Part shown: positions 22,394 through 34,590 of the stretch, piece by piece
Layout: the number at the start of each line of letters is the position of its first letter
Position numbering within the stretch: position 1 is the first letter of the stretch
DNA from: Emergomyces orientalis
Taxonomy: Eukaryota; Ascomycota; Eurotiomycetes; Onygenales; Ajellomycetaceae
Assembly (NCBI GenBank): GCA_002110485.1
Contig: MOWL01000053.1
Coordinates: forward strand, 48,297 to 112,296
DNA length: 64,000 bases
Direction of reading: 5' to 3'
Notes under the pieces: generated by a model
Seen by the model: the letters and a program-made list of their open reading frames with translations, nothing else
What the model was told of the DNA's origin: nothing
The model's database searches: none
Program-made: the position numbers and the translations under genes

Positions 22394-22606
22394 CTAATCA
22401 CTTTGACATCCAATCAGATGTATCGCGTCGTCGTACGCCCGGATTATAGGATTGTATAGGCGTTTTGGGTCTTGCGGGGTGCCAAGTATAATTCCTCTTT
22501 CCCCGTACGGAAAAAGAATGTCTCGTATAGCCCTGCAAAGCGGTTTGGCAAACTCAAACACTGGAGGAAACTCTGTCAAAATATCCTCAAGCCCATCTAC
22601 ACCCAT
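22394..22606 (-). CDS. Hypothetical 70-aa ORF, possible 3' exon
   Basis: A compact frame rich in Pro, Phe and Ile, with an acidic start (Gly-Leu-Glu-Asp-Ile-Leu-Thr-Glu-Phe-Pro-Pro) and a tail with Gly-Thr-Pro-x-Asp-Pro-x-x-Leu-Tyr-Asn-Pro. It looks like real protein sequence and like the C-terminal end of a larger fungal protein. I cannot name the family and see no upstream exon with confidence. It may be a gene remnant. Confidence 0.35.
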   Translation of the reverse strand: MGVDGLEDILTEFPPVFEFAKPLCRAIRDILFPYGERGIILGTPQDPKRLYNPIIRAYDDAIHLIGCQSD

Positions 22607-23192
22607 ATCGGTTCGCTTGATCCTTGCGATTTAAATAGGTAGGGGACGGTTCAAAAGGCATAAAGTTGGAGGCAAGAAAGTGCCAAACCTGAGCATACCT
22701 TGTACATAAGAGTTGTCAGAAGTTAGAAGGAGCCTCAAGTTTACCTACTGCACCGCAATGGAAGGAATGGATATTCTTTCACTTTGAGATTATATTCATG
22801 AAACCTGGCCTTGCTCTCTTCTTTAACTCATTTTTATAGATGAGGCATCGGCAGTTTCCATTGCTAATTAGCCACTTTCCACCACGACGTTAACTACACA
22901 AAACCCAGGTTATTACAGAACTGCTCATCACCACACAATTTGATTCTTATTCTTTTGTTTTCTAAGCTCGCGGCAAAGGAAAAACATTATGTTATCTAAT
23001 GTCTCTTCACTCCCCCTTTTACTCAACCCCGTCGAGTTCTCCCTCGTTCCTCCTAATTAGAAAGTTCTGTAGTTCCAGGGAAACTCAAGTCACTTCTGCT
23101 GTTGCTGCATAGCTATGCGCACCTGTGCCACCGTTTTGAGAAGAACAAGATCAGGGTAACTGATTTCACATGTCTTTGCTTCTCTGCCCACC

Positions 23193-24445
23193 TCAAACAC
23201 CCTCAAACCACTTGTGTGCCAACGCCTCGTGAGCAGTGATCCTCTTTTCCGGATCAAAATTCGTCATCGCATGGATAAAACTTTTAAAATCATCGTCAAC
23301 ACCCCTCCAAAGGAAAAATGGTCTGCGCGGGTTGTCTTTGTTGAAACCATCTCGAATTACTTCAAACACGCGAACCCAGGGATTATTGCCAAGGTATTTC
23401 AAAAACCCATTCAGTGCGTCTTCATCTGCAAAGTACGAGATCTGGCGCTCAATTACAATAGCCAAGGGATCCACACCTTCGTCCAACTCCTCTTCCCCAA
23501 CGGCAAATATGACGCGTTTATGCATCGCATAAATACACTATATAATGAGTGAGAATCCAAGAGTTTATAGGCGTAGAGATTTACGACAAACTTACGACAA
23601 GAGCAAAAGAGAAAATATCAGATGGCTTATTCACTGGTCCTTTGGCGTGGGCTTCGGGACTCCTCCACATCCAGTTTCCCACCTGTTTTCCAATCATATG
23701 TGACTCAGGAGGGATATGCGCGGCATCTTCAAGGTCCCCAAGTTTGACTCGATCAATAACGATTCCATCCCGGTCACCTTTCCAGTCGATAAAAACATTG
23801 TCCGGCTTGATATCTACCCAGAATAAGTCACCACTCACAGCTCCGCGAAAGGTGTAACCTACCCGTATGGACAATATCATGATCATGGAGTTCTGCGATT
23901 CCACGAAGAGCACACTTGAGGATCTCCTTTTTCACTTTGAGGGGCAAGACCTTCTGAGTAAGATTTAAGAGATGATCCGCGTAGTACTCGAAAACGAACA
24001 TTGACTTCTCCGGGATGGTGTCTTGGACGAGACGGACATGATTAGCACCCCCGCGTAGCCTATTATTTATCTCTTGAAGGTCCCCGAAATTAACTGTGTG
24101 AATATACTTTAATATGAACTTTCGGTCGCCAGCGCTGAGGGAGTCATGAGTACGTAACCTCGAGAAGGGGTAATCAGTGTCAACTCACGTAGCAAGGCAA
24201 ACCCGCCGTGGGGGAGATGTCTCTTCCTGAAGTACCCGTTCGATCCTATAACTGTGGCCAGACTGGCCGATGTACTCCCCAGAGTCTGCCAGGGCAGTTG
24301 ACATTGTGTTTATTCTGCGATGAAGGGTGGTATTTGGTACTAGAGCCTGTTTGCAGTTGGAGAGGTTCCGCGTTGCGAGATTTAAATATGCCCTGTTTCT
24401 GCAAGCGCGAACGGCCAGGAAAGAGAGTGAGCCTAATGACAGCAT
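23193..24445 (-). CDS. Small protein kinase-like protein, four exons, 363 aa
   Basis: Exons 24445-24189, 24134-23863, 23813-23596 and 23537-23193 join in frame to 1092 nt. Introns are 54, 49 and 58 nt. The kinase features are the catalytic loop His-Thr-Asp-Ile-Lys-Pro-Asp-Asn (split by intron 2), Leu-Gly-Asp-Leu-Glu in place of Asp-Phe-Gly, and Trp-Arg-Ser-Pro-Glu-Ala in the activation segment. Near the C-terminus is the subdomain XI motif Pro-Glu-Lys-Arg-Ile-Thr-Ala-x-Glu-Ala-Leu-x-His-x-Trp-Phe. The glycine loop is poor. With the start at 24445 the first 47 residues hold no Asp or Glu and several Arg, which resembles a mitochondrial presequence. A later ATG at 24304 would remove it. HTD with DLE suggests weak or altered catalysis. 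This is a member of a fungal-expanded small kinase family. Confidence 0.8.
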
Positions 24446-25233
24446 GAGAGGCAACCAATTCGGAGAAGGTGCTGTTGATATTCTAGCAGTATCTGGACCG
24501 ACCAAAAGTTCCACCCTTAATTATTCTTCTTGATTTATCATGTGACCGTGCCCTGCTGCTTCGACAATTTGGTGTTACGTGGAATATGGCTTCTCAAACA
24601 TGTGGGCAAAACCTCAGCAGGCGCTAGCCTCTTTCAGTTAATGCTCTCCAGACCGGAAATAATTTCTCACCACAAAAGGAGACGCGCCAGCATGAGACCC
24701 TTAGTGTTTATGTCTTGACTCACCTTTGGTCAAGGGAGTTGAGGCGTGGTAGGCTACGAGCTAGTCACTTACAACACTCCACTCTCGTATGGTATTATTG
24801 TTTGTTACCCTCCACTAGGATATGCTGAGGGTGATTTCAAATACTCATTCACTCTAGTCCTGCCAGTAAAAATCATTGGACAGATGTGGGGTTCTTTGAT
24901 GCATCGCTGCTAAGTGATCTGGGGGTAGGATTAGCGCCTAGCTATGGATATCCCGTCCTCCCCTGGCCACAACTAGCGAATAAAGCTCGATTACCATGTT
25001 ATTTCCTCTGCGATGTTCAGCAAGTCACTCGAAAATTGCGGCACAGCACCAGAATCAAAATTGCTGCCTGCAACATGAAAAGTTATAAAGAGAGCACTTG
25101 AAGAATGTCCTTGTAGGCGCACAGAAATGTCAATATAATCATTTTCTACGATTTCGGAATTACCGTCCATCTTACACAAACATCCTAAAGCATTGCTCAT
25201 TCTTAAAAACGAATCCTCTAGCTCTTCGTGACG

Positions 25234-25600
25234 ATGGCGGCGCGATATGTTTCAAGCCAGCTCATCCAGACCATCCAGAAGGGCGGGAAAAGCATCGTGG
25301 TGGAGTGTGTCGATAAGACAACAGCTTGGATCCGTCCAGCAGGCTTTCCTACCACTACCGTCCGATCCGAATTTGTCCAAATCGTTGAAGAAAACATTAA
25401 CTCTCTCCAGCCTACAACTGCCATAGTTGCAATGAAGTAAGCCGCTCCGGTCTTTCCCTAATAGAGCCTGTTTTCCTTACCATCAAATCAGGGAATCCGA
25501 ACATCAAAGTGACAGGGATAAGCGCATGCACTACACGGCCTTCGAGCTGGACAGCAATCGTAATGTTGTTCGTACAACTCACCTAGTGAAGCAGAAATAG
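25234..25600 (-). other. Antisense strand of the small spliced gene, no feature
   Basis: The minus strand has only a shadow frame (25218-25424) opposite the two-exon gene on the plus strand. It is listed to make clear that coding is on the plus strand. Confidence 0.5.
25234..25600 (+). CDS. Hypothetical protein, two exons, 103 aa
   Basis: Exon 1 is 25234-25436 and exon 2 is 25492-25600. The 55-nt intron has GTAAGC...AAATCAG ends in phase 2, and the spliced length is 312 nt (104 codons). The product is a small soluble protein, with an amphipathic N-terminal helix (Ser-Ser-Gln-Leu-Ile-Gln-Thr-Ile-Gln), an Ile/Val-rich middle, and a C-terminal strand-like part ending in Leu-Val-Lys-Gln-Lys. It has no signal peptide, no membrane segment and no motif I can name. 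The clean splice junction in frame is the main support. Confidence 0.6.
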
Positions 25601-27043
25601 AATAGGAAAGTCGGGATCATTACAGGCCATAATCACTGAGAATGTTGATATCGATGGTTTGGCAATTTCTTGACTATGGGAATCCTTTGGCTTCTTACTT
25701 TCAACTTAATATATCTCACCTCACATTCATTATCCCTTCTATGTTACTGCCCCTGTCCCTCGTTCTGTTGATGTCTTTATGTACTTAAGGCGCTCTTTTA
25801 TGGCTATCCTGCTATGGGACCTGTTTGATATTCTTATGGGTGGAAACCGTGGTCTGTGAGAACGAATATATGCCCATGCACGTTGAGATCCATAGTCTCG
25901 ATCGCGGTAGTTCTAGCCCAACGGCAGTAAAGCTTATCGTAGATGACACCTAGCATTGCGGTGTTCTTAGGGGTAGCGAAGTGGGCATGACCTAGCCAAT
26001 AAAAGAGCCAGATGCGGGTGGCCGTTGCCTCAGTGCTATTTTCGGCTTTCAGAATGACATCATCGGCGGAATTAACCATTCATATTTGTAGCTTCTACGA
26101 ATTTGATAAAGAAATTTTCTTTTTTTGATCAAGCACGGCGGTCCACCGAATGCCAACAGTTGCATTTCCTCCCTCTAAGTATTTGGATTCATGCACTGAT
26201 ATCTCCTCTTGTCATTGTAACATGATGATAATATTTTGCAGGGGGAAGAAGAAGCACTTTATAACCTCGATTGTCACAATGTCTCTTGGAGAAGTTCACA
26301 TGTCTGACATACTGACCTTCCAGATGGTCTTGAAAAGCAAGTTTAGTACTGTGGCAGGGATTTTCAACGGGGATGGAGTCGGCCTGGACGGGTTATAATC
26401 GCAGCATTCATGTATGCACTTCGAGAAGTCTGTCCGCAATCCAATCATAAAACTCATGAACAGCTGAACCAACCTTCCACATATGCAAACCCCAACCTGT
26501 ATGTCCGATAGTAGGTGGTAGGCAACGCAGAGGCTCGCGATCAGGCTGCCGTTTTGCCTACTCACTTAGTCATGTCTGCCTAACTATGAGTCATAGCCCA
26601 AGCTAGATGGCAGAAATGGGAGATGTTGATAATGTTCTTGACATCCATTGAATAATAACCTCGAAAGATCATTCCACAGTCAGCCTTCAAAAATCTTCTC
26701 ATTCTCTCTGGATCAACCGCTCTAGGCATCAGATACCTCATTCCACCAAGTTGAAACTCTTCATCCTTGCGCACCATCTTGCTCGTTCAGAATGGCTACC
26801 TCTGTAGTCACCAAAAAGTTCCGATTTCTTACTGCTGAACAAGTCATTCTATCAATGGATTAATTTTCATGTAAGAAGGGATGGACATAGCCATGCAAGT
26901 CACTGATGGCAGAGTTATTGGGCGGATAACTGTCATACGTACATCAATACAACCATGAGGCTTTGGATTCTATATCAACCTATATACAATGGCCATCAAA
27001 AAAAATTGCACTTTTGCTTCAATAAGATATTCCTGTCACAATC
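25601..27043. other. Gene-poor stretch with weak minus-strand frames
   Basis: Three minus-strand frames (25834-26079, 26296-26565, 26580-26777) read like short pieces of protein but do not join into a convincing gene. They may be remnants of one decayed gene, and nothing names it. Confidence 0.4.
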
Positions 27044-27674
27044 CTACTTGTCTTCGAGCTCATCAAGAGGTCTTTTCAGATCACGGAGGGAATCTTGAAG
27101 CTGATTTGTAAATTTTGCTAGCTGAAGTAAGCGAACGGAAAAAAGCTTCACGTGGTTGGGACCTACCATCAAAAGTCCCGTCCAGTGTGATGGTATGAGT
27201 AGCTTCAAAGGTATGGAGAGTGGCGGGGCTTGTATTGGCATCAAACTGACGTGGAAGATCCTGAGGAATTACGAGCTGAGGATATGGTATCGATTCTGGA
27301 AACTTGAGTGTTATTCAGGAAACGCAGAATTGCCCACATGACTTACCATGTGCAAAGTATCGAGAATCATGATAGAAAGTTAGAGGACACTGGTCTGATT
27401 CTCTCATCAATGAATCGGCAGAACTAGATCTGCTGTTTGAGTAAATGCCTGCTCGGAAAGCATAACCAATCTCTTTTGAGAGCATTGTGAAAGCCTCGTG
27501 GGCATGCCCCAAATCAACATTGACATTCTGTGTCACCAAGGTCCCGTTATAGTCAAGGGTGATAAATTCTGCCTGCTTGGTATGTAGAGAGCGATAGACG
27601 CAAGTGCGGCTGGTTGCGAAATTAGATAGCCGTTTTGATATGGAAGTAGGGAACCGCATGATGTCAAAGTCCAT
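27044..27674 (-). CDS. Hypothetical protein, three exons, 176 aa
   Basis: Exons 27674-27347, 27295-27167 and 27117-27044 join in frame to 531 nt. Introns are 51 and 49 nt, with GTAAGT...TTTCCAG and GTAGGT...CAGCTAG. The N-terminal 30 residues are Ser/Arg-rich with few acids. The middle has Leu-Asp-Tyr-Asn-Gly-Thr-Leu and a helical segment. The C-terminal 25 residues form a charged helix. I recognise no family. The two clean junctions and the total divisible by three support a real gene. Confidence 0.6.
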
Positions 27675-29004
27675 GGTGAGGAGAATACAATCAAAGATAA
27701 TTGCAGCTGGTTCAAAGTTGGGCTTTTAGATCCGGAGCGCAGGAATATTTATCCGGTAGACAAATGTTGAACAAACACACTACTAGTCTTTCCAGGGAAT
27801 AATATTTTGTTAGGCAACGGCACTTCATGTTTCGGTACTATGAAGTGAATATGCTAAGGAATTCAAGCAAGGTATGCAGGGTGTGCGGGAGATGCCCAAC
27901 ATTCTACACTAGTAATGATACAAAACTAGACGTGAAATTTGCAAATTAACTTCCATAAGGGACTGATTGGACCATGGCTCTGAGAGGTGTGAAAAAACAG
28001 TTCCAGAGATGGCCAGCCTGAGTGAAGGAAGGCTGATGGTATTTGGCGCAGGGCCTCCTTGGATATTTCCAACGAGCATCAGTTGACCGCAAGATGCCCG
28101 CTTTTTGGCCCCCTGATCTAAAGCGTACCAACATACCTCAAAAGCATAGGAGCCATTTTACTCTTAGTATGAGAATTTTACACTCTAAGAAATTTTCTGA
28201 GTCCACTCTGAATCCATATTGCGACCGATCCAGAAAGTAGTAATTATCCTGTGCCATTAACGTCTATTTACTACTAGTTATGTTATGCTATTAAGGAGCC
28301 AGGTCTTTGAATTAAGGTTTGTAATGCTTGCTCTTTTCTTGCTACTCCGTATGCAGCCACAGAAAGATGAAATACATCATGAAGATACAGTAGTTAACAA
28401 TCATGGAAAATATACATAGATTTTTTACAATGCATGTTTTCATTCATTTAAATTTATTTTTATTCTTCTCTGTGTTTGTACTTGTAGCTGCATTACTTTT
28501 AACAGTGTTATTGTTTTTATCATGATTTTTAAACTGACAATCTTTGTCATTAGACTTAAACTTTGTATATTTATCATTGTCTGTATGTAGGCCATTAACT
28601 TCGCCTAGGATCTGTCGTCCTGGAGGTCTTCATTGGCGGGCTCATAAGTCTGTCAAGGCGAACTCAAGAAAGTGTATGCGATCTTCCACCATGTTGGCAG
28701 GATGCCCTTAGTAGACCACGTGACCCGCGCTCCTATATGAGAGCTGCGCCCGCTAGATAGTACAATCAACCAACCTTCCACCTCCATCACACCAGATATA
28801 TTCAGAAACTAAACATTTAAACAAACAAAAAAATGGTGCATGCTGAAGCCACGTAGCCTTCCTGGACAAGTGAGCTGACATAATCACATCAAATCAAATG
28901 GTTGCTTCAAGTTAGCCCTTTCCACCCTTTGAAACCACACTGGACTTTTGTTTGCTGACTATATGCACCTCCCTCTAGTGCTCCATCTTTGGCCGCTGTG
29001 TACT
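27675..29004. other. Intergenic, AT-rich in part
   Basis: No gene is supported. The part near 28420-28570 is strongly AT-rich. Short frames at 27946-28240 have no domain and no good intron signals. Confidence 0.5.
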
Positions 29005-29816
29005 TCAAAAACATCGCTGCCGCTTTTCACAGGTTTCATGGTCTGCAGTTCCAGCCGATCGCTCTCTCTTCTTGAACGGCGTCTCAGTCTAGTATTGTTT
29101 ATGTGTTAGTTAACAGACTTCGGTATAAGCCTGCGTTGCAACCTTACCCGTTGGGTTTTGATTGTCGACTCCAGAAGCGCAATATACGAAAATAGTGTTC
29201 TAGCGTCAGCGAGAATAACTGCGTTGTCAAAGTTGTCCAATATATGGGTTTGCCGCCTCACTCGATCGGTATATTCTTCAAGCCTCTTTCGGATGTATCC
29301 CATCTCTTCCTGACCGAGAGGTTTGTACATCTGCCGAAAGGGAATCGTCGGCGGGCCCTCAGCAAGAGCTATATGAATTGATTGAGTCCAATCTGGTACA
29401 GGCTTCGAGGGTTGAAGGTTGAGCGGGTTTCTAGAAAGAGTGATATGAATAGCTTTTCCGGCGGGAGTTTCCTCACAGTATACATAACTGTGAGCCGCAG
29501 ATTCCCAAAGCTGTGTCGCCGGCACCGGTGATGCCGGCCTCGTGCTAGTAGAGCCCAGGGAGATGTCTCCCTGAGACTTAGCACTGCTCTCCTGCTGGTG
29601 GTCTCTAGAGTGCTGGACCTTCGCTGCCATTTTTGTTTCCGGGTCAATATTATCATTCTTTTCTGAGTCTAGATGTTAGGTGCGACCGGTTATAAGTAGA
29701 AGAATGAGGGGTTTCGGTGCACCTGTAGCAGAACTTGTACCACTGTCGCCTCTGCTGTCCACCGAGCCAGTCTCTGATTCCTCGATCTTAGGAGTTTGGG
29801 TTGTCTGGGTACTCAT
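29005..29816 (-). CDS. Hypothetical protein, three exons, 232 aa
   Basis: Exons 29816-29723, 29668-29148 and 29088-29005 join in frame to 699 nt. Introns are 54 and 59 nt and each carries a CTAAC branch site before its acceptor. The N-terminal 90 residues are Ser/Thr/Gln-rich and likely disordered. Residues about 100-200 form a folded, helical part (Gln-Met-Tyr-Lys-Pro-Leu-Gly, a charged Arg/Glu helix, and a helix ending in Leu-Glu-Ser-Thr-Ile). The C-terminal exon is basic (Pro-Phe-Lys-Lys-Arg-Glu-Arg). I cannot name a family. A nuclear location is possible from the basic tail. Confidence 0.65.
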
Positions 29817-30371
29817 GACGAAAGTGTAACGTCGAGTGATTTACAAAGCTGGGACGACCTTTTTGAGGAGAAAGGGAGGATGGAACGATAGAAGAAAAGC
29901 TGGGAGGAGGACTGGCTTTATATGCCTTCCGCCCCCTGGCCTACGCTAATGGTCCTCCGAGAGACCGACGGGGAGCGACCGTGAAAGACCGCATTGTCAA
30001 TGGGATTTCATTAGCTGATGAGCTAGGGACAGTTTCATTGATGATATGAGGGCATATTGAGCAAGCTCGGGGAATCGGTGCCTACGAACTGAGGGAGATT
30101 CCTCTGCCATCTACAGGCTGGCGATGTTTACAAAATTTGACTAATTTCCATCAATTATTGAACTACGACAGAAAAATCAAACAAAGGCGGATCTTGCGCC
30201 TGGTAGAACACGACTCGTTGAGGCTCAGTGTTAAAACATGCAGCGTTGCCATCAGATACAATTACTGACAGAGAAACATGAAGAAATAAAGAAAGAGCAA
30301 AGAGCGCGCATTATTCCTCACAGGTGGACTATCTAACAGCCGGCGATCAATCATAGCATACCCATCAATCG
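29817..30371. other. Intergenic
   Basis: About 550 bp lie between two minus-strand genes. It should hold the promoter of the 29005-29816 gene. No element stands out. Confidence 0.5.
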
Positions 30372-32859
30372 TCATGTGTATGCTCTCATATTATCAAGCG
30401 CTCCAGCGCCATGGAAGTCCTGATCGAATTCTTCGGCGCAGTTCAGAGCTGTCTCGATATGGGTGATGGTGACCACCTCCCCTTTGGCCAGTGCAAATGC
30501 AGCCCGGGCAATGTTCTTGATCTGAATTTGCCATGTTAGCCACCGCACATGATATAGATATTGACTGCTTACCTGTCGCCCATTTGAGCTTTTATTCAGC
30601 AGTTTCTCCAACTCTTTTTTCAAGATTTTTGCGCCAGCATTGCTCAATTGTTTTTTCCACACTCGCGATTTGGCTTCCAAACTCAGGGATTCATATTTTA
30701 TACCGACGTGTATCCGACTTTGCATTGCCGGGTCCAACGTGGTGTGCCGGTTGGTAGTAAGGAACATGATCCCTTCAAAATACTCGAGCGAACGGAGAAA
30801 CACAGACACGAGAGCGTTGTGATGCAGGCTGTTGACGCTGCGTTCGCTCAGAAAGACATCAGCTTCGTCCAGAAGCATTATCGCATCCCAGCGACGGACG
30901 AGGTCAAGGACCCGAGATAGATGCTCTTCTAGATCATCCACTTTGATTCCGAAATCGCCAGCGCATGCCTATTGCAATTAGAACGAGATCGCACATTGGG
31001 GGACAAGGGACAAACCAAGTAGAGCGGCCTTCTCAGGAGATCCGCTGTACTCTCCGCCGTCAGGGTTTTCCCAACTCCAGGAGGCCCACTGTGGAATGCC
31101 AGAATTAACCAGGTGATCCAGCAAGACGCTTTCTGGCAACTTACTACAACAAGAATATGAGGCCCCTCCCTTTTCCGACGACGATGTCATCGAAGGATGA
31201 TATGTCCGAGCCAGGCCTGTGGCTCTCCACCATCGTCTGAATCATGGTTTTCTTTTCTTTAGGGATCTCTAAGTGATCGAACAACGATAGCTGGCTCCAC
31301 CCGATGGGACGGATATTTGAAATCGCGAATTCCGCTGTGCTCATGTCACATTAGCGTAGGTAAAATATTGGGAAAATGTTGGCACTGACCCCACACCCTT
31401 TTGCTGAGACTGAAGCCCAGGACCGTGGGGCTGCAGAGGATGTACTCCCTGTCTGTCATGTTCTTGGCATCTAGATTTCGAGGCTTCACTGTCTTCTGGT
31501 CCTTTTCTTTTTCATATCCATTGTCAGAAAATATAATAAAACCTCCTGTGCTCTCTTTCTTTACCCGTGAGAATCCGTAGTTCGGGTTCTTTTCCTTAAA
31601 AGCTAAGGCATCAACCATCATCCGGCCAGCCATGTGGAATTTGAATGGGCCTTTATTCGTCTTGAGATGGGCAAGACCTTCATATTCGCAGTAAGCAACG
31701 CCCATAAAGCCCTTGAACTTGCGGCCTCGCTCAGAGAGCTCAGCCTCAATTTTGTCTTTGCGATTATGAAATTTCAGAGGGAAGGCCCCTAGGTCGGATA
31801 TCTTTCTAGCAGATTGAAATTTTGGGATCTGAAGCACCGTTGTCACCTCACCAAATACCTTTCCATCGTAGTCGAGCGACCGACATTCAATCTCGAAGTG
31901 ATCCCCTTGGGGGCTCAATACGAATTCACCCGAGTCATAAACGAAACACCGAGGCTGCTCGGAACATGGGTCAACCATAAAGATAAGCTCATTTGGCTTG
32001 AACATTGCCCAGAGGAGCTCAAAAGTAATCTCTTGATGGTTCAACAGGGGGTTTAAGTGATCCATCAGCGAAGAGAAGTGTCTTTTTAGAAATTCAATAA
32101 GTAGATAAAGGTGTTTTCCAGCAGTCGATTCAGCTCTAAGGGTTTTGTGGAAATCCTCGAGCTCCGGTAGAAATTGGAAGAGGACGTCAACCGGCACCTG
32201 TCGATGTTAGACCCATGCACCTGCGGGAGCTATGGGTTGATGGCTTACCAATGGATTATCTTCCCGCAAACTGACGGCGCTTACATCTAGCAACACATGT
32301 CGAAGGATTTTCACCAGCTTGGGTGATTTATAGTCAAGGTAGGTCTTGATCTCGTTTGTATTGCAGTCTTGAAGAAGTCAGAGCCTGTTCTTTGATCCAT
32401 AGGATTACTACCTACCATGTCAGTGTCGATTGACGAAGACATATTCTTTGTAACTGTCACATGGATCCGATGAATCCGCGATGTCTTTCACAATCTTGTA
32501 AATATGTTGCTTCTTGTTCCAGCTGGAGAAGGGTCAGCTCAGTCTTCTCTAGAATTGAACTGAGCTTACATTTCATTCACAGTTGTGTACTCCAACTTTG
32601 ACGCTCAGGTCACTTCTTTGGTTGATTCCTTCTCGTTCGCTTTTGTGTCTGGTTCGGCGGTTGGGCTAGGAGCAGTAGATTGTGCAGTAGACTGTGAAGG
32701 ACTCGATGATTCTTTCATTCGGAGGACTTCCACCAGAATGTCCTTGAGCTCTTCCCTGGTTACGAAGCTGGGAACGCAAGGATTACTGTAGTTGGGGGGT
32801 GGCGTTGAGGAGGGAGAGGAATGGGGGCGTTCAGGGAAATCTTGGGGATTGGGCTTCAT
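30372..32859 (-). CDS. AAA+ ATPase with N-terminal DUF7025-like region
   Basis: A multi-exon minus-strand gene from ATG 32859 to stop 30372. The largest exon (about 32197-31388) encodes the middle region found before the ATPase in this fungal family. The ATPase core has Gly-Pro-Pro-Gly-Val-Gly-Lys-Thr (Walker A, created by splicing out a GTAAGT...CACAG intron near 31088-31145), Ile-Met-Leu-Leu-Asp-Glu-Ala-Asp (Walker B), Leu-Thr-Thr-Asn-Arg (sensor 1) and Ser-Arg-Ile-His (arginine-finger area). The last intron is 30570-30522. Such proteins likely remodel protein complexes, with unknown substrate. One oddity is an in-frame TGA after Val-Asn-Arg-His in the exon near 32430-32520, before a GTAGGT donor. 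It means either an unresolved splice site or a nonsense mutation. Confidence 0.75.
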
Positions 32860-33447
32860 CGTGGCGTAGTTAAAATGCTAAGAATTGTCGTGTTGGAATT
32901 GGGGTTACGATTGGGATTGATTCTATTGTCCCTGCCCCAGGATTCAGAGCGCATCTTGCTCTCTTTTATGTTGCTCTGAACGAAGGTACTCCATTCTTCT
33001 CTTCCCTCGCATGGGATTGTGCTAGAGTATGCGAGACGCATTGCCCATACGCCTCAAATATCTTTGCGAGATCTGGACGCCCAGGGATGCTCTAGCAGTA
33101 AAGGGACAGGTGCATGGTCATCGGTTGCACTTGGAGGCCCCATTGGTCGACAGCTCAGGAAAGATGCAAGCAGTGTTCCTCTATTGCAGCAGACGAATGG
33201 TAGAGCTTGGCCTTATTCTATTGGATTCTATCGGATTCTCTCCATTTTCGTATATACCCGGAGAAAGTTTCTGATTTCAACCGAAATCAATTGATTGTCC
33301 CATTCACTAGCCTAGCGCGGACTTGGCTGAGTTGATCGATTTTGCTAGGTTCCTATTACAACAGCGAAGCAAACTGATTTCAACCAAAATCAAACGATTT
33401 TGACTGTATTCTTTTTTCTCTTCACTCAAATACATTGAAAATCAACT

Positions 33448-34208
33448 ATGGCTTCAACAATGCCTAAGCAAGTTGAACCCAGTGAAGCTGTTAAAAAAGC
33501 TTTGGCTAAGTTAGTTGATGGTGCTAAGATTGTTCAACTCAGAGAGAAAGTCAAACCGCCAGAAGCAAAGCATATCAGAGAAGCTGTTGCCCTACTTTCT
33601 GATAAACCAGATTTGATCGACTCGCAAGCCTCCAAATGACAAAACATCTATCTACTTAGAGTTCCTTGAAAGCGTCCATAAAATGGGTCTCTCAATGGTT
33701 GTCCTGTGCGCCGTCTCCCTTGGACCCTCAGCTGTGGTCAGTATGAGGGACCGTGATCGAGTTGCATTACCTTCCAAGATAGAGGAGATACAGGATTTAT
33801 TGGAGAGTGCTGTTCTACAGCGGCTTGCCAGGCAATATTCTGCAAAGGGCTTACCGAGCGTCGACGGAGAGCCAGCCTCTTTGGCAAAGGCATCAAATAT
33901 GGTGATGACAGAAAGTAGGTAATGACCCGTAAATACATTTCGCAAGGCTTTTCTTTACCTACATTACTGACCCGACCAAAGAATCTCTTACTGGAGACGT
34001 GTATCAACTTACAGCTCAGGATGCCCAAGCAGCGACCCAGTCTGACCAGATACAGGGTAGAATATGGTTAACAATAACATACAATCTGAATGCTTCGCCA
34101 TTCATAACGATTCCTATCTCAAGAAAACTAAGCAATCATTTTGCCACACAACGTCCACAAATGCTGTTCGGTAGCTCGGACCCAGCAACTCCTAAACCGC
34201 CTTCTTGA
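33448..34208 (+). CDS. Hypothetical protein, about 230 aa, one unclear junction
   Basis: The frame from ATG 33448 encodes a Lys/Ala-rich helical start. A change of frame is needed near 33590-33640 (a short intron or a 1-nt indel) to reach the next open part (33640-33917). An intron with GTAGGT at 33918 and ACCAAAG near 33981 then joins in phase 1 to a last exon ending at TGA 34208. The middle has a hydrophobic segment (Met-Val-Val-Leu-Cys-Ala-Val-Ser-Leu) that could be membrane-facing. The 3' end overlaps the 3' end of the converging gene at 34192 by 17 bp. Function unknown. Confidence 0.5.
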
Positions 34209-34590
34209 TCTGCCCTATTTGAAGGGCGCCGATGGTATAATAATACCAGTTATGATTCCAAGGAATCATGACTACATTCCCTTGCTCGTCCGTTCCTACC
34301 CCGCCAACGTACTCATCGGTCCCTGATTCGTGCACAAATATCGCACCTTGCTTATCCCTGACATTGATGACGACGAAGACGGTATTTTCTGGTGGTTTTG
34401 TTCTGACATTGTTTGCCAAAGGTTGCCAATCTGGGTCGCTGATATCGTCACGGATGGTCTGGATACCACTCAATGTCTGATTAGCTTGTGTATAGAGGGG
34501 CGCTGAAAACCATCTTACCTCCTTATTTGTTTTCAGATCCTTAACTTTGCAAACCATCACTTTCAAGGCACACCGAGATGCAAAAATCAT
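34192..34590 (-). CDS. Small PWxxxWYY-type protein, 118-132 aa
   Basis: An intact frame from ATG 34590 to TGA 34192. A 42-nt segment inside it has perfect intron ends (GTAAGA...GCTAATCAG) and is a multiple of three, so the protein is 132 aa unspliced or 118 aa spliced. The C-terminal part has Thr-Val-Phe-Val-Val, Gln-Gly-Ala, Val-His-Glu, a run of Gly/Asp, then Pro-Trp-Asn-x2-Trp-Tyr-Tyr-Tyr-x-Ile-Gly. The same pattern ends the remnant at 3607-3841. It has no signal peptide. The family is small and lineage-restricted as far as I can tell. Function unknown. Confidence 0.6.
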   Translation of the reverse strand: MIFASRCALKVMVCKVKDLKTNKEVRWFSAPLYTQANQTLSGIQTIRDDISDPDWQPLANNVRTKPPENTVFVVINVRDKQGAIFVHESGTDEYVGGVGTDEQGNVVMIPWNHNWYYYTIGALQIGQIKKAV

